From: Chitinophagaceae bacterium
GTDB lineage: Bacteria > Bacteroidota > Bacteroidia > Chitinophagales > Chitinophagaceae
Direction of reading: 5' to 3'
Length of the DNA stretch: 6,096 bases
Assembly (NCBI GenBank): GCA_003456175.1
Contig: DMPB01000067.1
Location: 3,002 to 9,097, forward strand
Both the position numbers and the translations under genes were made by a program. Shown here piece by piece: positions 1 to 4,228 of this stretch. The notes below the pieces were generated by a model. That model searched no databases, was not told the origin of the DNA, and saw only the letters and a list, made by a program, of their open reading frames with translations. Every line of letters begins with the position of its first letter. Within the stretch, counting starts at the first letter, position 1.

Positions 1-34
1 GCCTTTAGCGCAGGGTATTCAGTTTAACTTGTAA
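1..34 (+). CDS. Possible 3' end of an upstream gene (TonB-like or barrel C-terminus)
   Basis: Reading from base 2, ten codons give PLAQGIQFNL followed by TAA at 32-34, eight bases before a strong terminator. The alternating hydrophobic ending (I-Q-F-N-L) resembles the last strand of an energy-transducer TonB C-terminal domain or of an outer-membrane barrel. From memory, exbB-exbD-tonB clusters often precede folC in Bacteroidota, which favours TonB, but ten residues cannot prove it. The frame starting at base 1 (AFSAGYSV, stop at 25-27) is an alternative. The terminator just downstream is the main reason to believe a gene ends here. Confidence 0.35.
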   Translation, partial: PLAQGIQFNL

Positions 35-41
35 TTATAGC

Positions 42-80
42 TAGCTTCACCGAACTATTACTTCGGTGAAGCTATTTTTT
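42..80 (+). terminator. Strong intrinsic terminator of the upstream gene
   Basis: A perfect 13-bp stem pairs TAGCTTCACCGAA (42-54) with TTCGGTGAAGCTA (62-74) around a 7-nt loop. Six T residues (75-80) follow immediately. Only the rightward transcript has a T-run after the stem, so it acts on the gene ending at about base 34. The folC start codon lies only four bases past the T-run. Confidence 0.9.
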
Positions 81-84
81 GTGT

Positions 85-1398
85 ATGCAGTACGAAGCAG
101 CTATACAATGGTTGTACGAGCAGTTACCTATGTTCGGTAGAGTAGGTGCTGCTGCTTATAAAAAAGATATTACCAATACTATTGCTTTGTGTAATGCTAT
201 TGGTAATCCGCAAGAGGCACTCACATGCATTCATGTAGCAAGTACCAATGGTAAGGGTAGTACCAGCCACATGTTGGCATCGGTACTACAAAGTGCAGGG
301 TATAAAGTAGGGCTGTACACCAGTCCGCACTTAAAAGATTTTAGAGAACGTATCAAAATAAATGGTACACCTTGCGGTAAAAGTTTTATCGCCACATTCG
401 TAAGCAATATACAAGCTACTGCAAGCGCCATACGGCCAAGTTTTTTTGAAGTAACAGTAGCTATGGCATTTGCTTACTTTAAGCAAGAACAGGTGGATGT
501 TGCTATTATAGAAACAGGGTTAGGCGGCCGTTTAGATAGTACAAATATCATTAAGCCGATTATAAGTGTTATTACCAATATCGGTTGGGATCATATGCAA
601 CTGTTAGGGAATACCTTGCCAGCCATTGCCAGCGAAAAGGCCGGTATTATCAAGCAGCAAACACCCATAGTAATTGGAACTACCAATGCACTTACGGCGC
701 CTGTTTTTGAAGCGAAAGCATTGACCGAAAGGGCTCCCTTATTTTTCGCAGATCAACTATGGGAGCTGCACGATTGGCATTACACTGCACATACATTGCA
801 AGTAACCATTTCCCGTAAGGGCATGTACCATGATGATAGACACACTTACAATTTAGACTTAAACGGACTCTATCAAAAACAAAATGTACTTACGGTTGCA
901 GAAGCATTATATCAGTTACAAATACTTGGATGGCCAATTACACAACAACACATACAGCACGGCTTGCAACATGTAAAGCAACAAACAGGTTTGTATGGGC
1001 GTTGGCAGGTGTTGAAACAGTCGCCCATGCTCATTGCCGATGTTGGCCATAATGTAGATGGTATGGAGCAAATTGTGCAACAGTTAGCATTACTTACTTA
1101 CCGCAGGTTACATATTGTAACGGGTATGGTACACGATAAAGATGTTGATGCTGTTTTAGCAACAATGCCCCAACATGCACAGTATTATTTTACACAGGCA
1201 CAAATACCTAGAGCTTTAGCTGCCGATGCTCTTCAGCAGCAAGCATTAATGCATGGCCTTTATGGTAATACGTATGAAAATGTTGACGCCGCTGTGGCAG
1301 CAGCATTACAACATGCAAATGAAACCGATGTAGTGCTGGTATGTGGTAGCGTATTTTTGGTAGGAGAGTTGTCGCAACTGCAAGTACACGGGCTTTAA
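85..1398 (+). CDS. folC: Bifunctional folylpolyglutamate synthase / dihydrofolate synthase
   Basis: This Mur-ligase-family cytoplasmic enzyme adds glutamate to dihydropteroate and/or to folates, using ATP. The 437-residue product has the family's usual length and motifs: a P-loop ASTNGKGS (52-59), the YTSPHLKDFRERI segment (78-90), ETGLGGRLDSTN (143-154), ITNIGWDH ending at the metal-ligand His170, and SEKAGIIK (183-190), whose Lys185 is the lysine normally carbamylated. The C-terminal glutamate-ligase domain carries DVGHN (319-323). The P-loop has Ser53 where AGTNGKGS is usual. I chose ATG at 85 because MQYEAAIQWLYEQLPMF matches the normal N-terminus of the family; an in-frame TTG at 79 lies inside the terminator T-run. 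There is no Shine-Dalgarno sequence and no convincing promoter of its own. Whether both activities are present cannot be read from the sequence. Confidence 0.96.
   Translation: MQYEAAIQWLYEQLPMFGRVGAAAYKKDITNTIALCNAIGNPQEALTCIHVASTNGKGSTSHMLASVLQSAGYKVGLYTSPHLKDFRERIKINGTPCGKSFIATFVSNIQATASAIRPSFFEVTVAMAFAYFKQEQVDVAIIETGLGGRLDSTNIIKPIISVITNIGWDHMQLLGNTLPAIASEKAGIIKQQTPIVIGTTNALTAPVFEAKALTERAPLFFADQLWELHDWHYTAHTLQVTISRKGMYHDDRHTYNLDLNGLYQKQNVLTVAEALYQLQILGWPITQQHIQHGLQHVKQQTGLYGRWQVLKQSPMLIADVGHNVDGMEQIVQQLALLTYRRLHIVTGMVHDKDVDAVLATMPQHAQYYFTQAQIPRALAADALQQQALMHGLYGNTYENVDAAVAAALQHANETDVVLVCGSVFLVGELSQLQVHGL
370..381 (+). repeat. Recurrent 12-bp word CCTTGCGGTAAA, first of several copies
   Basis: Exact copies on the + strand lie at 370-381 (in folC), 2149-2160 (in the phosphoesterase gene) and 3952-3963 (in the methyltransferase gene). 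On the - strand, CCTTACGGTAAA lies at 4809-4820 (in tamL), CCTTACGGCAAA at 3478-3489 (in the terminator after the hydrolase gene) and CCTTACGGGAAA at 809-820 (in folC). CCTTGCGGCAAG at 5340-5351 (in tamL) is a weaker match. The copies do not all share a reading frame: it encodes P-C-G-K in folC, L-P-Q-G twice on the - strand, and Y-R-K in tamL. The function is unknown, and a codon-usage coincidence is possible. Confidence 0.4.
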
Positions 1399-2651
1399 GC
1401 CTGTTTTGCAAACTCAAGTACTGTAATTTCTGGCAGTATGCCTACACGGCCGGGGTATCCAATAAAACCAAATCCACGATTAACATACAGTTTCTGCGAT
1501 GGTGTAGCTTCGTATAAGCCTGCCCATTGCTTGTACATCCACTGTACAGGGCTCCATTTAAAATAGGGGTTTTCTAAGCCAAATTGCATACCATGCGTAT
1601 GGCCACTTAGTGTAAGATTAATGTCGGGGTATTGCGTAAGCACTTGAGCATCCCAATGGCTGGGGTCGTGGCTCATTAGTATTTTAAAAGGGATATCTTC
1701 TGTACCAGGATAAGCCTCGTTCATTTTACCATACTTCGGAAACCTACCTTTAGCACCCCAATTTTCAATGCCTAACAATGCTATTTTATCGCCATTACGC
1801 TCTAAAACAACGTGCTCGTTCATTAATAAACGCCAGCCCATTTCGGCATGGGTAGCTTTTAATTTAGCTAAGTTGGCTGCCTTTGCCTCTGGTGTAGGCC
1901 ATTGCACATAGTCGCCATAATCGTGATTGCCCAATGTACTATACACACCTAAAGGTGCTTGTAGCTTGCTAAAAATAGCTTTGTATTCATTCATTTCATC
2001 GGCACGGTCGTTCACCAAATCGCCGGTAAATAAAATTAAATCGGGCTTTTGTTGCATAATCAAATCAATCCCGTGCGCCACTGCTTTAGGGTTCTGAAAG
2101 CTACCGCTATGTATATCGCTGATGTGTACTACTTTAAGTCCATGAAAGCCTTGCGGTAAATTACTGTAATCGAGCTTTACCGGATTCACATGATAGCGGT
2201 ATTTGTTACGAAAGCCCCAAAGCAATACGCCAAAAAGAGTAGAGCCCAAACCTAACCCTAGCCAATTTAAAAATTGACTACGGCTAATAGTTACACTTTC
2301 CCATGGGGTACTGCTTACTGAGTTACTCAAACGCAACGCTGCCCAAGTGGCACCACGCCGCAAATCGTCTACCAGAAAAACAATACCTGCAATTAGTTTA
2401 GCAATGAATAAACCGAACAAAATGGCAATGAAGTAATTGCGAATAAACTTATTCGTATTTAATACCTGTATGAACGGAAATGCAGCAATCAATATAATGG
2501 CAACAATGCTAATCGTCCAATAGCCATTATGAATCCAAAAGCGGGTACGCTCATGTAATGTAGCAGTAACAGATTTCACCGCTTGAAAAACATATAAATC
2601 GAGCGTTAGCATTAACGCAGCAACAATAAAAAATGAGAAAGTATTACGCAT
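1395..2651 (-). CDS. Membrane-anchored calcineurin-like metallophosphoesterase
   Basis: The 418-residue product has an N-terminal membrane part and a C-terminal phosphoesterase domain. Hydrophobic segments at about residues 5-25, 44-63, 72-94 and 128-147 look like four membrane helices. The catalytic domain carries the full two-metal set: D179-x-H181, G210-D211, GNHD (241-244), H328 and GHTH (350-353). The closing VNRGFGFIGYPGRVGILPEIT segment is typical of the YaeI/YkuE-like branch. An even number of helices would put both ends on the same side of the membrane; which side is not clear. The substrate cannot be assigned from sequence: YaeI/YkuE relatives act on lipid-linked or cell-envelope phosphodiesters, so an envelope substrate is a guess. 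The gene overlaps the end of folC by four bases, tail to tail, and is divergent from the UPF0173 hydrolase gene. Confidence 0.9.
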   Translation of the reverse strand: MRNTFSFFIVAALMLTLDLYVFQAVKSVTATLHERTRFWIHNGYWTISIVAIILIAAFPFIQVLNTNKFIRNYFIAILFGLFIAKLIAGIVFLVDDLRRGATWAALRLSNSVSSTPWESVTISRSQFLNWLGLGLGSTLFGVLLWGFRNKYRYHVNPVKLDYSNLPQGFHGLKVVHISDIHSGSFQNPKAVAHGIDLIMQQKPDLILFTGDLVNDRADEMNEYKAIFSKLQAPLGVYSTLGNHDYGDYVQWPTPEAKAANLAKLKATHAEMGWRLLMNEHVVLERNGDKIALLGIENWGAKGRFPKYGKMNEAYPGTEDIPFKILMSHDPSHWDAQVLTQYPDINLTLSGHTHGMQFGLENPYFKWSPVQWMYKQWAGLYEATPSQKLYVNRGFGFIGYPGRVGILPEITVLEFAKQA

Positions 2652-2673
2652 GTACTTGGTTAAAAAAGTAAAA

Positions 2674-2681
2674 CAAACCTA
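2674..2681 (-). promoter_or_regulatory. Candidate -7 promoter box for the phosphoesterase gene
   Basis: On the minus strand TAGGTTTG matches the Bacteroidota -7 consensus TAnnTTTG exactly. It ends 22 nt before the ATG at 2651, which would give a leader of roughly 15-20 nt. I find no TTG at the usual -33 distance, so this box stands alone. Confidence 0.55.
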
Positions 2682-2698
2682 ATGGTAAACTGTTTTGT

Positions 2699-2714
2699 AT
2701 TTACTTGCGTAAAT
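2699..2714. promoter_or_regulatory. Perfect inverted repeat between divergent promoters (possible operator)
   Basis: ATTTAC-TTGC-GTAAAT is a perfect 6-bp inverted repeat with a 4-nt centre. It covers the TTG (2705-2707) of the rightward promoter and lies about 18 bp upstream of the leftward -7 box, so a bound protein could affect both genes. Further GTAAA half-sites stand at 2668-2672 and 2685-2689. The spacer is AT-rich and short repeats arise by chance, so the operator reading is an inference. Confidence 0.3.
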
Positions 2715-2734
2715 GATAAACGGTGTTAGTATTG
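2705..2734 (+). promoter_or_regulatory. Candidate promoter of the UPF0173 hydrolase gene
   Basis: TTG at 2705-2707 is followed after 19 bp by TAGTATTG (2727-2734). That is one mismatch from the -7 consensus TAnnTTTG, at the standard Bacteroidota spacing. The box ends 24 nt before the ATG at 2759, leaving an AT-rich leader of about 20 nt. Confidence 0.55.
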
Positions 2735-2758
2735 TATTAAAATTTTAAAATCAACCAT

Positions 2759-3439
2759 ATGCAATTCACGTATTTAGGCCATGCTTGTTTTCAGGTAACT
2801 GTTGGTGGTAAAACATTATTATTCGATCCGTTTATTAGCCCGAACGAGTTAGCCAAACATATTGATGTTGCCACTATTGCCGCCGATTACATTTTGGTAT
2901 CGCATGGCCATGCCGATCATGTGGCCGATTTGGTAGCAATAGCACAGCGTACAAAAGCCAAAGTAATAGCCAGTTGGGAGGTAGCCGAGTGGGTCCAAAA
3001 ACAAGGTATTGCAGATGTACACCCTATGAACGTAGGCGGTAAGTGGCAATTTTCATTTGGCGAAGTAAAATGCGTAGTAGCACAACATAGTAGCGGGCTG
3101 CCCGATGGTAGCTATGGCGGCAATCCGATGGGTTTTATTGTTAGTACCAGCGAGGGTAATTTCTATTACAGTGGCGATACCGCTTTAACACTGGATATGC
3201 AACTGATACCATCTTGGGCTAAGCTCAGTTTTGCAGTGCTGCCCATAGGCGATAACTTTACCATGGATGTGAATGATGCCGTTCGTGCTGCCGAATTTGT
3301 AGATTGTAATAAAGTAATTGGTGTACACTACGATACGTTTGGCTATATCAAAATAGACCATGAAGCTGCAAAGCAACGTTTTAAAAGTAAAAATATTGAT
3401 TTGCTGTTACCAACTATTGGTACAACAATTAGCATATAA
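2759..3439 (+). CDS. Metal-dependent hydrolase, UPF0173 type (metallo-beta-lactamase fold)
   Basis: The 226-residue cytoplasmic protein has no signal peptide and is a full-length member of the family. It opens with the MQFTYLGHACF signature and has the metal-binding motif H49-G-H51-A-D53-H54. The remaining likely metal ligands are H110 (AQHSSG), D140 (YYSGDTA) and H190 (GVHYDTFG), so the two-metal site looks intact. The UlaG-like branch of this fold includes lactonases and phosphodiesterases, but the natural substrate of UPF0173 proteins is not established, so I name no reaction. ATG at 2759 matches the family's usual N-terminus. The gene appears monocistronic, with its own promoter at 2705-2734 and a terminator at 3461-3496. 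Confidence 0.93.
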   Translation: MQFTYLGHACFQVTVGGKTLLFDPFISPNELAKHIDVATIAADYILVSHGHADHVADLVAIAQRTKAKVIASWEVAEWVQKQGIADVHPMNVGGKWQFSFGEVKCVVAQHSSGLPDGSYGGNPMGFIVSTSEGNFYYSGDTALTLDMQLIPSWAKLSFAVLPIGDNFTMDVNDAVRAAEFVDCNKVIGVHYDTFGYIKIDHEAAKQRFKSKNIDLLLPTIGTTISI

Positions 3440-3460
3440 ATCAATCTGCCCGTTGTAACG

Positions 3461-3496
3461 AGCCTTACGCGTAAGCATTTGCCGTAAGGCTTTTTT
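3461..3496 (+). terminator. Intrinsic terminator of the UPF0173 hydrolase gene
   Basis: AGCCTTACG (3461-3469) pairs with CGTAAGGCT (3483-3491) in a perfect 9-bp stem around a 13-nt loop. The T-run covers 3491-3496, its first T being the last base of the stem. The loop starts with a second CGTAAG, making CTTACGCGTAAG (3464-3475) a self-complementary palindrome. The T-run overlaps the stop codon (3495-3497) of the opposing methyltransferase gene. The leftward transcript has no T-run after the hairpin, so the terminator looks one-directional. Confidence 0.85.
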
Positions 3497-4223
3497 ATGG
3501 CCATACTTGCTTGTAGCGAGCTAGTATAATACCAGCAGCCATAGCCGCATTGAGTGATTCGGCACCACCAAATTTTGGGATTGTTACGGCTTGGCTTACC
3601 CACCGATGTAGCGTATCGCTAATGCCTTTACCCTCGTTGCCAATAACAATAGCAGCTGCTTGCTCGGGCTGCCAATCGTACATATTAACACCATTGAGCA
3701 AGGCGCCATATACCACCTTCCACAAAGGTAAGTACGTTGCTAACGATGTGTAGTGTACTTGAACCCGTGCAATACTACCCATAGTAGCCTGTATTGTTTT
3801 CGGATTAAAACAATCTACTGTATGCTCCGACGCTACAATATGCTCAAAGCCAAACCAATCGGCAGTTCGTATAATGGTGCCGAGGTTACCAGGGTCTTGT
3901 ATGTTATCGAGTATAATAATGGGCTTTGTATTCGGGGGTGGTAGGGGCATACCTTGCGGTAAATGAAAAATGCCAACCACTTGTTGCGGCGTATCAACAC
4001 TACTGATTTTTTGAAGCGTAGCATCGTCTATTATGGTAATGGGTAGCTCACGTTGTACCGGCGGTTGCCATGAAGCAAGTGCATACAACTGTTGTACTTT
4101 AAAACTGCTCTGCAATAAATCGCCAACAAGTTTGCGGCCCTCGGCAATAAATAGCCGTTCAGCCGTTCTATGTTTTTTCTGGTATAGGGTTTGTATATAT
4201 TTGATTTCGTTTTTACTAATCAT
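3495..4223 (-). CDS. TrmH/SpoU-family RNA 2'-O-ribose methyltransferase
   Basis: This enzyme would transfer a methyl group from S-adenosylmethionine to a ribose 2'-OH in rRNA or tRNA. The 242-residue protein has the usual two parts. Residues about 20-90 form the L30e-like substrate-binding domain (FIAEGRKLV near 25-33, then TPQQVVGIF at 78-86). The rest is the knotted SPOUT domain. All three SPOUT motifs are present: DNIQDPGNLGTIIRTA (106-121), VIGNEGKGIS (193-202) and IPKFGGAESLNAAMAAGI (215-232). Asn113, Arg119, Glu197 and Asn225 are the expected conserved residues. The target nucleotide cannot be read from sequence. The closest relatives are RlmB/TsnR-like rRNA enzymes, so I leave the symbol blank. 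Its ATG is five bases from the divergent tamL start. I find no convincing TAnnTTTG box for it in the tamL coding region upstream. Confidence 0.93.
   Translation of the reverse strand: MISKNEIKYIQTLYQKKHRTAERLFIAEGRKLVGDLLQSSFKVQQLYALASWQPPVQRELPITIIDDATLQKISSVDTPQQVVGIFHLPQGMPLPPPNTKPIIILDNIQDPGNLGTIIRTADWFGFEHIVASEHTVDCFNPKTIQATMGSIARVQVHYTSLATYLPLWKVVYGALLNGVNMYDWQPEQAAAIVIGNEGKGISDTLHRWVSQAVTIPKFGGAESLNAAMAAGIILARYKQVWP
4196..4203 (+). promoter_or_regulatory. Candidate -7 promoter box for tamL, inside the methyltransferase gene
   Basis: TATATTTG matches TAnnTTTG exactly and ends 25 nt before the tamL ATG, the same distance as the two candidate boxes in the 2652-2758 spacer. It overlaps codons 7-10 of the opposing methyltransferase gene, so the same bases would serve as both promoter and coding sequence. 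There is a run of six T at 4173-4178 but no clear TTG at the -33 distance. Confidence 0.5.
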
Positions 4224-4228
4224 ACTTT

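Noticed and set aside
73..81. TATTTTTTG as a -7 promoter box for folC
   Set aside because: It has one base too many for TAnnTTTG and would start transcription at or after the folC ATG. It is better explained as the terminator T-run.
170..565. Repeated ATTACCAATA words in folC
   Set aside because: Ten-base repeats are expected by chance in 6 kb, and these encode the common I-T-N peptide with preferred codons.
1391..1405. GGCTTTAAGCC at the folC/phosphoesterase junction as a bidirectional terminator
   Set aside because: The palindrome has almost no loop and folds to at most a 3-bp stem, so it is not a credible hairpin.
3343..3603. Minus-strand frame of 86 codons across the hydrolase 3' end and terminator
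   Set aside because: It overlaps two well-supported genes and an intrinsic terminator and has no family signature.
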